From Myxococcales bacterium (GTDB lineage: Bacteria > Myxococcota_A > Polyangia > Polyangiales > Polyangiaceae), in contig SXNL01000007.1 in NCBI GenBank assembly GCA_005777185.1, positions 21,905 through 85,904 on the forward strand: a DNA stretch of 64,000 bases. The letters are read 5' to 3'. Shown here in pieces: positions 46,118 to 54,031 of the stretch (position 1 is its first letter; every line of letters begins with the position of its first letter). A program made the translations under genes and the position numbers. The notes beneath the pieces were generated by a model. The model saw only the letters and a list, made by a program, of their open reading frames with translations. It was not told where the DNA came from and made no database searches.

Positions 46118-47492
46118 TGTGCTCCCGCCTCCTGTCGCTGGTCCCCGCCTCGTTGGTCCCCGCCGAGACGAGCTCGTACAGCACCGCCTGCTTTCCGTCC
46201 CGCTTGCGCAGGATGCGCCCGAGCCGCTGCACGTGCTCGCGCACCGATCCGCTGCCGGACAGCACGACCGCCACGCTCGCCGACGGGATGTCGACGCCCT
46301 CGTTGAGGACCTTGGACGTCACGACGGCCCCGTAGCGACCCTCGGCGAGGCCCGAGAGGATGTCGGCGCGCTCGCGCGTGCCCGTCTGGTGGGTGATCAC
46401 GGGCACGAGGAAGCGCTCGGCCACGACGTACGCGGTGTCGTTGTCCTGCGTGAACAGGATCACGCGCTCGCCGCGGTGCACGCGGAGGAGGTGCTCGACG
46501 TATTCGAGCTTGTTCCGGTTCGCGAGCGCGATCGTCCGCTGCCGCCGGTACGCCTTCATCGCGCGTCGACCGTCCTCGCCGCGCGAGGCGAGGATGACGA
46601 ACTCGGTCCAGCCGCGGGGTGACCCCATGTCGATGCGGTGCATCCGCAGGAAGGCGAGGTAGATCCCGCGGGCCTCCTCGTACGCGGCGAGATCCTCCGG
46701 CGTCAGATCGATCGTCACGCACGTGGTCTCGTACTCGGCCAGGAACTCGCCCGCGAGCTCGGTGATCTCGCGCCGGTAGACGATCGGCACGCCAAGGTCC
46801 GCGTACGCCGACTCGCGGCCGTCCGCACGCTCGGGCGTCGCGGTGAGGCCGAGGCGGAAGGGCGCGAGGGAGAGCCTCGCCGCGAGCTGGTAGGTCTCGC
46901 CCGGCAGGTGGTGGCACTCGTCGAAGACGACGAGGCCGAAGCGGCTGCCGAGGTGCTCCATGTGGATGTACGCGGAGTCGTACGTGGTCACCGTGAGCGG
47001 CAACACGGTGTGCTCGCCGCCCCCGACGAGCCCCACGTCCTGGCCGAAGGTGACGCGGAGGACCTGGAACCACTGGCGCACGAGGTCGAGGGTCGGCGCG
47101 ACCACCAGCGTGCTGCGGCGCGCGGCGTCGATCGCGAGAACGGCCACGTGCGTCTTCCCGGAACCCGTCGGCAGCACCACGGTGCCGCGCCGGCGCGCGC
47201 GGTTCCACGCGTCGAGGGCCTCGGTCTGGTACGGGCGCGAGGTGCGGAGCACGACGGCCCCGCGATCGAGGACGTCGTAGCGGCGCGCCTCGTCGGTGAG
47301 GTCGAGGCCCCGCTTGCGGAGAGCGAGCACGATGTCGGCGTACCGGTGGGCGGGCGCGCGGAAGGAGCCCGTGCGCGGATCCCAGGCGCAGCCCGGAGGT
47401 GGGGGCGCCTCCGCGGTCAGCGAGGGGGCGCGGACCTCGAGGGTGCCGTGATCGAAGCGCAGCGTCGTCCCGGACGGCGGTGCCTGGGTCAT
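46095..47492 (-). CDS. XPB/Rad25-like SF2 helicase
   Basis: PYQTEALDAWNRARRRGTVVLPTGSGKTHVAVLAI; VVFDECHHLPGETYQ; RLGLTATPERADGRE; VVTSKVLNEGVDIPSASVAVVLSGSGSVREHVQRLGRILRKRDGKQAVLYELVS. Confidence 0.92.
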   Translation of the reverse strand: MTQAPPSGTTLRFDHGTLEVRAPSLTAEAPPPPGCAWDPRTGSFRAPAHRYADIVLALRKRGLDLTDEARRYDVLDRGAVVLRTSRPYQTEALDAWNRARRRGTVVLPTGSGKTHVAVLAIDAARRSTLVVAPTLDLVRQWFQVLRVTFGQDVGLVGGGEHTVLPLTVTTYDSAYIHMEHLGSRFGLVVFDECHHLPGETYQLAARLSLAPFRLGLTATPERADGRESAYADLGVPIVYRREITELAGEFLAEYETTCVTIDLTPEDLAAYEEARGIYLAFLRMHRIDMGSPRGWTEFVILASRGEDGRRAMKAYRRQRTIALANRNKLEYVEHLLRVHRGERVILFTQDNDTAYVVAERFLVPVITHQTGTRERADILSGLAEGRYGAVVTSKVLNEGVDIPSASVAVVLSGSGSVREHVQRLGRILRKRDGKQAVLYELVSAGTNEAGTSDRRREHSAYQRSR

Positions 47493-47560
47493 CGTGGCGT
47501 CACCATACGCCGGCCACCCGCCGCCGTGACGATTTCGTGCGACGCGCGGCAGGTCCCCCC

Positions 47561-47598
47561 GTCTTCTCCTCGTCCCCGAGGAAAGACAAGGAGAAGAC
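47561..47598 (+). promoter_or_regulatory. Predicted SD-sequestering hairpin in the leader of 47599..48456
   Basis: GTCTTCTCCT (47561-47570) is perfectly complementary to AGGAGAAGAC (47589-47598), which contains the SD and abuts ATG 47599; a competing CCTCG-TCCC-CGAGG hairpin lies at 47568-47581. Confidence 0.55.
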
Positions 47599-48456
47599 AT
47601 GAAGAGGTCCCTGGCGCTCGTGTGTGCCGCTGTGTCCCTGATCGCCTGCCGTGGGTCGTTCGCCGCCGATTCGGCGCGGGAGGACGTGCGCGCCGTGGTC
47701 CCGAGAGCGGGGCGCACGCCCCGCCCCGACGTGGTCCCCGCCTCCGATCTCGAGATCGTGGAGCACACCGTGAGCCTCCCGCCGCGCGGCGCCGACGACA
47801 AGGAGGATTACTGGATCCAGCTCCAGATCTGGGGCGAGATGAGGAACCGCTCGCGCCGCACGGTGCGCGTCATCGCGGCCGACATCACGTACCACGACGC
47901 CGCCGGCAACGCGATCCCGCTCGACTCGATCGGCACGGCGGTCAAGGCGGACCACGGGGACACGACCCCCGGCGAGACGATCCACAGCGAGGTGCACGAC
48001 ATCCCGCCCGGTGGGAGCGCGCCGTTTCACCACATGCGCAACCTCGCGGCGATCAAGGGGAAGGTCGCGTCGCACAAGCTCACGCTGCGACCCGCCGTCG
48101 CGGTCGACGGCGCGACCGCCGGCGTGCTCGTCGGGATGAAGGAGTCGACGGGCGAGATGAGGAACCCCTCGCGGCCGCGGAGCGAGCACGTGGGCCGCAT
48201 GCGCGCGTTCGAGGGATCGATCCGCAACGACGGCAAGGCAGGGTGCAAGGACCCGAGGCTGGTGGTCGGCCTCCTCTCATCGGCGGGCAAGATCGTCGAA
48301 CTCCACACCTTCGACGCGAAGCCCGAGGCGAACCTCGGCGTCGTGGTCGCGCCGGGCGCGTCGGTGCGTGTGAAGGGCGCCGTCCACGTGAGCTTCGAGG
48401 ACGCCTGGAGGGAGACGGCGGCCGCGAGGACCTGGGTCGACTGCGACACCCCGTAG
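47599..48456 (+). CDS. Secreted lipoprotein, hypothetical (FxLYD-like beta domains)
   Basis: MKRSLALVCAAVSLIACRGSFAAD lipobox; WIQLQIWGEMRNRSRRTVRVIAADITYHDAAGNAI; strong SD. Confidence 0.75.
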   Translation: MKRSLALVCAAVSLIACRGSFAADSAREDVRAVVPRAGRTPRPDVVPASDLEIVEHTVSLPPRGADDKEDYWIQLQIWGEMRNRSRRTVRVIAADITYHDAAGNAIPLDSIGTAVKADHGDTTPGETIHSEVHDIPPGGSAPFHHMRNLAAIKGKVASHKLTLRPAVAVDGATAGVLVGMKESTGEMRNPSRPRSEHVGRMRAFEGSIRNDGKAGCKDPRLVVGLLSSAGKIVELHTFDAKPEANLGVVVAPGASVRVKGAVHVSFEDAWRETAAARTWVDCDTP

Positions 48457-48490
48457 CGCGACCAGGCTGCGGCGGTGGTAACGTCGCGGT

Positions 48491-51325
48491 ATGAAGGGCT
48501 GCCTCGACGACGACGTGATCCTCGCGTTCGCCGAGGGCGGCCTCCCTGCGGACGCGCGAAACGCCGCGCGCGACCACGCCGAGGCGTGCGAGGCCTGCCG
48601 CCTCGCCCTGTCCGCCTGCGTCCGCATGGACGCAAACGCGAAGGGCTCGCAGGAGGGGCGCGTCCTCGGCCGCTTCGTCGTGGAGCGCGAGATCGGGCGT
48701 GGTGGAATGGGCATCGTCTACGCGGCCAGGGATGCCAACCTCGAGCGGCGGGTCGCGCTGAAGCTCCTGCCGCCGTGGCTCTCGGGGAACGAACGCGCGA
48801 AGGAGCGACTGCTCCGCGAGGCTCGGACGATGGCGCGCCTCGTCCACCCGAACGTGGTGACCGTGTTCGACGTGGGGTCGCTCGACGACGGCCGCCTCTT
48901 CCTCGCGATGGAGCTCGTCGAGGGCCAGAACCTGCGCCTGTACCTGCGGACACCGCGCCCGTGGCAGGAGATCGTGAGGCTCTTCGTCGCGGCCGGGCGA
49001 GGGCTCGCGCAGGCGCACACCCTGGGGATCGTCCACCGCGACGTGAAGCCCGACAACCTGCTCGTGACGGCGGACGGGCGCGCGAAGCTCGGCGACTTCG
49101 GGCTCGCGCGCCTCGAGGATCTGGAGGAGGCGGAGGCGCACAGCCTTCGCGGCGTGCAGGCGCCGGCGTCGACGCGGACGGGCCTCACGGGCGCCGGCGC
49201 GGTGCTCGGGACGCCCGCGTACATGGCCCCGGAGCAGGCGAGCGGCGGCGACGTCGACGCGCGGAGCGACCAGTACTCCTTCGCCGTCGCGCTGCACGAG
49301 GCGCTCCACGGGGTCCGCCCGTCAGCCGAGCCCCCTCGCGGCGCGAAGGCGCCCTCGAGCGTGCGCGCGATCCTCGCCCGCGCGCTCGACCCCGACCCGA
49401 CGCGTCGCTACCCCGAGATCGCGGAGATGCTCGACGCGCTCGAGGCTGCGCTCGTGACGCCCCTGTGGAAGCGCACGAACGTCCGGATCGCGGCAGGCGT
49501 GGGCGGCGCCTGCGCGCTCGCGGCGGCCGCGCTCGTGCTCTCTTCCCGCGCACCTGATCCGTCGCGATCCGTCGCCTGGGTCGCGCCCGCGGCGCCTGCG
49601 TGCGGACCTCGGCTCGCGCGATGGGACGCCGCGTGGTCGACGACGCGGAAGCGGGCGGCGAAGGACGCGTTCGATGGGCGCGCCCGAGAGGCGCCCTGGA
49701 CGGGCGACGCGTACCGCCGGTTCGACGAAGCGATCGCGGCCTACGTGGCAGCCGCACGGCGCGCGGAGGACGAGGCGTGCTCGTCCCCGCTCGAGGCGAA
49801 TCGGGTGGGCGTGCAACAGTGCGTCGACCTCCTCGGCTCGGACCTCGAGGCGATCGTCGAGCGTGTGTCCAGGGAGCCCACGCCGAGGCGCCTCCGACAC
49901 GCGGCGGACGCGGTCCTGGCGCTGGAGCCCACGTCCATCTGCGCCCGCGCGAAGCCTGACGAGCCGCTCGCGACGGAGACCGCGAGCGTGTGGGCGAAGT
50001 GGGAACAGGCGAACCGCGACGCGTACGTGGCGACGTCGCTCGGGGATCCGAGAAGCGCGTCGCGTGCCGTGATGGCGTGCAAGCCCGGCCCCGAGAAGCG
50101 AAAAGCGGCCGCGTTCGCGCTCGCCCGCACGCTCGCCCGCGACGACGACGGCACGGCGCGCGAGGCCGGAGCCTCGGGGCTCGTCGCTACGCTGAAGGAC
50201 GCGGGGCTCGGCGAGAGGGCGCGCGAGCTGGAGGACGCGCTCGCGGCGCAGCGCGACCTCCTCGATCAGGCCAGGGGCGCGGCCACCGGCCGATCGGCAG
50301 GCGACATGCTCGCCCTCGCGGCGGAAGGAGGCGCGGCACGGGTGGCCGTTTCGCCCGATCGGTTCGTGGCCGCCATCGCCGAGGCCGAGGCGCTCGGGCT
50401 CGACGTGCTCGCAGCGCGTGTACGCATCGCCCGGGCCCTCGCCGCGGCCACTCCGCCGGGAGAGGAGGCGATCGAGGAGCTCCAGAGCGCCGTCGCGCGA
50501 GTGGCCTCTCGCGAGCTCGATCACGAGCTCGACGCCGCGCTCACGGAGCTGTCGGCGAGGCGAGGCGTCGTCCGCGTCTCTCCCCTCGGTGCGCGATGCA
50601 CCGCCGACGCCGGGGACGTGGCGAGCGCGAGCTGCGCGCTCGTCCTCGCCGCGGCGGCCGACGCGATCGTGTCCGAGGACCGGGCCCGCGACGAGGCGAC
50701 GAACGCGGGGTCGACGTTCGGAACGTGGCACCCGGCGCACGCTCGCGCGCTCGTGCACCAGGCCGAGGCTCTCGTCGGCGCCGGCGAGAGCGGCGCGGCC
50801 AGGGCGCGCGAGGCCCTCGCGATGGCGGAGGCGGATCCCACCCTGCACGACCTCGTGGTGCGCGCGAGGGCGGCCCTTGCGGAGAGCGAGGGCACGCCCG
50901 GAGCCCTCGACGACCTGACGGGCGCCAAGACGGGGGACGGCGAGCTCCTCCTGGTCCCTGCCCTCGTGGCGCGCGCGAGGCTCGCGCGCCGGGCCGGTGT
51001 GGCGCCGGGAGACGCGGTCCCGAGGCTGCGCGCCGCGCTCCCGCGCGTCCGTCGCGGCGTGTCGCGAGGGCGGGCGCTGACCGAGATCGGGCTCGGTCTC
51101 CTCGCCCGTGGCGATCAGGCGGGCGCGGCGCGCGCGCTGACGGAGGCGCTGACGTTCGCGCCGCTCCTCGGGAAGCTCCACCGGTCGGAGCTCCGCTTCG
51201 GGGCGGCCCGCGCGATCGCTCGCCAGAAGCGAGACGCGGCGCGCGCGCTCGCCGAGGAGGCGGCGCGGGAGGCTCCCGAGGCCGAGCGTCCGCGGATCGT
51301 GGCCTGGCTGCGAGGTACGCGATGA
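48491..51325 (+). CDS. Ser/Thr protein kinase with N-terminal zinc-finger-like segment and C-terminal helical repeats
   Basis: RDHAEACEACRLAL (HxxxCxxC); GRFVVEREIGRGGMGIVYAARDANLERRVALKLL...GIVHRDVKPDNLLV...KLGDFGLAR...GTPAYMAPEQ; TM after the kinase domain. Confidence 0.95.
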   Translation: MKGCLDDDVILAFAEGGLPADARNAARDHAEACEACRLALSACVRMDANAKGSQEGRVLGRFVVEREIGRGGMGIVYAARDANLERRVALKLLPPWLSGNERAKERLLREARTMARLVHPNVVTVFDVGSLDDGRLFLAMELVEGQNLRLYLRTPRPWQEIVRLFVAAGRGLAQAHTLGIVHRDVKPDNLLVTADGRAKLGDFGLARLEDLEEAEAHSLRGVQAPASTRTGLTGAGAVLGTPAYMAPEQASGGDVDARSDQYSFAVALHEALHGVRPSAEPPRGAKAPSSVRAILARALDPDPTRRYPEIAEMLDALEAALVTPLWKRTNVRIAAGVGGACALAAAALVLSSRAPDPSRSVAWVAPAAPACGPRLARWDAAWSTTRKRAAKDAFDGRAREAPWTGDAYRRFDEAIAAYVAAARRAEDEACSSPLEANRVGVQQCVDLLGSDLEAIVERVSREPTPRRLRHAADAVLALEPTSICARAKPDEPLATETASVWAKWEQANRDAYVATSLGDPRSASRAVMACKPGPEKRKAAAFALARTLARDDDGTAREAGASGLVATLKDAGLGERARELEDALAAQRDLLDQARGAATGRSAGDMLALAAEGGAARVAVSPDRFVAAIAEAEALGLDVLAARVRIARALAAATPPGEEAIEELQSAVARVASRELDHELDAALTELSARRGVVRVSPLGARCTADAGDVASASCALVLAAAADAIVSEDRARDEATNAGSTFGTWHPAHARALVHQAEALVGAGESGAARAREALAMAEADPTLHDLVVRARAALAESEGTPGALDDLTGAKTGDGELLLVPALVARARLARRAGVAPGDAVPRLRAALPRVRRGVSRGRALTEIGLGLLARGDQAGAARALTEALTFAPLLGKLHRSELRFGAARAIARQKRDAARALAEEAAREAPEAERPRIVAWLRGTR

Positions 51326-52155
51326 GCTTGCTGGAGCGTCTCGGTTCCTCCCTACGCGCGGAGCTCGCGGCGGACCCTGCCAGGCGCGCCGCGCTCGAGG
51401 CTATCGTCGCCCGTGCGCGCGAGGCGTGGCCGGACCTTCCCGTGACGGAGGCCGAGCTGGCCGCGCACATCCTGTCGCGGGCACCGAACCTCGACGCGAA
51501 CACGCCGGGCGCCGACCTCCTCCTCGCCCTCGCCGCCGCGAAGGGCTCGCCGATCGCGATCCTCGCGATGGAGCAGCGCTACTTCCACGTCGTCGACGTC
51601 TGCCGCGCCGCTGTGCGGTCGACGCTGTCCACGGGCGAGGCAAAGCAGCGCGTTCGGGACAAGCTCTTCGTCGGCCCGCCGCCGCGCGCGCTCTCCTACT
51701 CCGGCAAGGGATCCTTCGAGGGATGGCTGCGCGTGGTCGTGACGCGTGTGCTCCTCGACGAGGCGGAGAAGGGGCAGCAGTCGGAGACCCTCGAGGAGTC
51801 GCTCTCGAGCATCCGCGTCAGCGCGAACCCGGAGACCGCGCTGCTGAGGAAGACGACAGAGAAGGACTTTCGCGCGGCCTTCCACGACGCGGTGGTCACC
51901 CTCGAGGTGCGCGAGCGCGCGCTCCTCAAGTATGCGCTCCTCGACGGGCTCACGGTGGACGACATCGGCGCGATCTACGACGTCCATCGCTCGACGGCCG
52001 CACGCTGGGTGGCGGCGGCCGCGCGGACCCTCGAGTCGCGCCTGCGCGACGTGCTCCGGACGAAGCTCGGCGCCGGGGACGACGAGGTGGAGAGGCTGGT
52101 GCGCCTGGTGGAGAGCAAGGTGGATCTGTCGCTCTCGCGCGAGCTGGGGGGATGA
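51322..52155 (+). CDS. Sigma-70 family RNA polymerase sigma factor (myxobacterial subfamily, TIGR03001-like)
   Basis: MSLLERLGSSLRAELAADP...; GKGSFEGWLRVVVTRVLLDEAEK (region 2-like), RERALLKYALLDGLTVDDIGAIYDVHRSTAARWVAAAARTLESRLRDVL (region 4 HTH); ATGA overlap with the kinase stop. Confidence 0.85.
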   Translation: MSLLERLGSSLRAELAADPARRAALEAIVARAREAWPDLPVTEAELAAHILSRAPNLDANTPGADLLLALAAAKGSPIAILAMEQRYFHVVDVCRAAVRSTLSTGEAKQRVRDKLFVGPPPRALSYSGKGSFEGWLRVVVTRVLLDEAEKGQQSETLEESLSSIRVSANPETALLRKTTEKDFRAAFHDAVVTLEVRERALLKYALLDGLTVDDIGAIYDVHRSTAARWVAAAARTLESRLRDVLRTKLGAGDDEVERLVRLVESKVDLSLSRELGG

Positions 52156-52175
52156 GGCGTCCACCCGTCTCGGCG

Positions 52176-53189
52176 TCACCCCCGTGGGTGCCCCGTGTCG
52201 GACGCCATGCACCGCTCCAGCGCGCCCGACAGCGCTCCTGTCCCGGCCGGCAGGATCGGCACGCCCAGGCTCGTCCCCACCCGCTCGTGCCGCGTCGCCT
52301 GTCCGCGCGTGCTCGCCCAGCGGAAGAGCGCCCGCCCCTTCACCTGCGAGAACGGCACGCCGCCTCCCCGTCCGCCGAACCAGAATCGCGAGTCGTGGCT
52401 GTTGTTCCTGTTGTCACCCATCACGAAGATCTCGCCGTCCTTGACCGTGTACATCTCGCGCGAGACGGGCGCGTCGTGCCGCGCCTCCTCCTGCGTGAGG
52501 TACGCCTGCTCGCCGTTCCGCTCGAGCGCGAGGGTGGCCTCCCGTGGCCGCTCGTCGATCCACCTCGCGGGTCCGAGCGTGCACCGCGGCAGCGCGACGC
52601 CGTTCACGAGCACGGTCGAGCCCGCGAACGAGACGCTGTCGCCGGGGAGGCCGATCACGCGCTTCACGTAGACCTGGCGCGGATCCTCCGGGAAGACGAA
52701 CACCGCCACGTCCCCACGACGGAGCCCGGCGCGCTTGTCGACCATGATGTGGTCGCCGACCGTGAGCGTGGGCATCATCGACGTGGACGGGACGCGGAAC
52801 GCCTCCAGCACGAACGCGTCGACTCCGAGCGCCGTGCCGGCGCCCAGAAGGAGGCTGACGAGCGCGGCCGAGGCGACGACGAAGACCCGCGTGGCGCGGC
52901 GGGCGCGCCTGCCGACGACGAAGATGTCGATCACCGAGCCGAGCCAGATCGCGAGCGGGCCTCCGACGAGCACCGGGACGACGAGATCGAAGCCGAGGCG
53001 CCCGCCGAGCGTCTCCACGTGCGTCGCGACCGCAACCACGAACACGGGCGTGACCACCATCCAGGAGAGCCCGCGCCGCCAGGACCCGACGTGGAAGTGT
53101 CCGACGCCCGGCCCCGTGAGCGCGGTCAGGACCATCGCCACGATGCGCAGGCTCTGCGCGCTTCCTCCCCCGCCCTGGGCGTCCGTCAC
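52176..53189 (-). CDS. lepB: Signal peptidase I (with N-terminal extra TM region)
   Basis: FRVPSTSMMPTLTVGDHIMVDK...VYVKRVIGLPGDSVSF...GEIFVMGDNRNNSHDSRFWF; GTG start overlaps fdhD stop. Confidence 0.92.
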   Translation of the reverse strand: MTDAQGGGGSAQSLRIVAMVLTALTGPGVGHFHVGSWRRGLSWMVVTPVFVVAVATHVETLGGRLGFDLVVPVLVGGPLAIWLGSVIDIFVVGRRARRATRVFVVASAALVSLLLGAGTALGVDAFVLEAFRVPSTSMMPTLTVGDHIMVDKRAGLRRGDVAVFVFPEDPRQVYVKRVIGLPGDSVSFAGSTVLVNGVALPRCTLGPARWIDERPREATLALERNGEQAYLTQEEARHDAPVSREMYTVKDGEIFVMGDNRNNSHDSRFWFGGRGGGVPFSQVKGRALFRWASTRGQATRHERVGTSLGVPILPAGTGALSGALERCMASDTGHPRG

Positions 53190-54031
53190 GTGATGCGCCC
53201 AGCGTTCGCGTAGAGGACCATGTCCTCGTCACGCACGAACCCCGCGAGCGTCACCCCCGCGCGACGCGCCACGTCGAGCGCGAGCGAGCTCGCGGCCGAG
53301 ACGCCGAGGACGATGGGCACACCCGCCACGACCGCCTTCTGCACGATCTCGAAGCTGGTGCGCCCGCTCACCACGAGCGCGTACTCCGTCAGCGGCAGGC
53401 GCCCCGCGAGGAGCGACGCGCCGACGAGCTTGTCCACTGCGTTGTGGCGGCCCACGTCCTCGTACGTGGCGATGTGTGTACCCTGCATGTCCACGAGCGA
53501 CGCGCCGTGGCACCCCCCCGTGCGCGCGAACAGCGCCTGACGGTCGCGCAACGTCGCCACGGCGCGGGCGAGCGCCGCGCGCGACATCCGGGGCCCGAGG
53601 TCACCGTCGCCAGCCTGGCTCGCTGCGCAGCGCGCGAGGAGATCGTCGATCGTCTGGCGCCCGCAGACGCCGCAGGCCGACGTCGACAGCGTGCCACGTC
53701 GCACCCGCTCGCCGGGCAACGCGAGCCGCGCGCCGGGCGCAGGGATCACGTCGATCGCGTTGAACCTGGCCGCGTCGCCCGTCCGCCCGCAGTGCGCCAC
53801 GGAGCCCACGTCGTCGAGCGCCGCGATCACGCCCTCGGCGAGCAGGAACCCGAGCGCGAGCTCCCGGTCGTGGCCGGGCGTGCGCATGGTGATCGCGAGC
53901 GTCTCGCCCGCGACGCGGATCTCGAGCGGCTCCTCGACGGCGACCTCGTCCTCCGCCGCGGCGCGGCCGCCGGGCCCCGCCCGCGTGACGTCGACGGTCC
54001 TCGCCCCCGGGCTGGGATCAGTCGTGGGCAT
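53186..54031 (-). CDS. fdhD: Formate dehydrogenase sulfurtransferase FdhD
   Basis: TPGHDRELALGFLLAEGV; GTLSTSACGVCGRQTID; FARTGGCHGASLVD...YEDVGRHNAVDKLVGASLL. Confidence 0.96.
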   Translation of the reverse strand: MPTTDPSPGARTVDVTRAGPGGRAAAEDEVAVEEPLEIRVAGETLAITMRTPGHDRELALGFLLAEGVIAALDDVGSVAHCGRTGDAARFNAIDVIPAPGARLALPGERVRRGTLSTSACGVCGRQTIDDLLARCAASQAGDGDLGPRMSRAALARAVATLRDRQALFARTGGCHGASLVDMQGTHIATYEDVGRHNAVDKLVGASLLAGRLPLTEYALVVSGRTSFEIVQKAVVAGVPIVLGVSAASSLALDVARRAGVTLAGFVRDEDMVLYANAGRIT

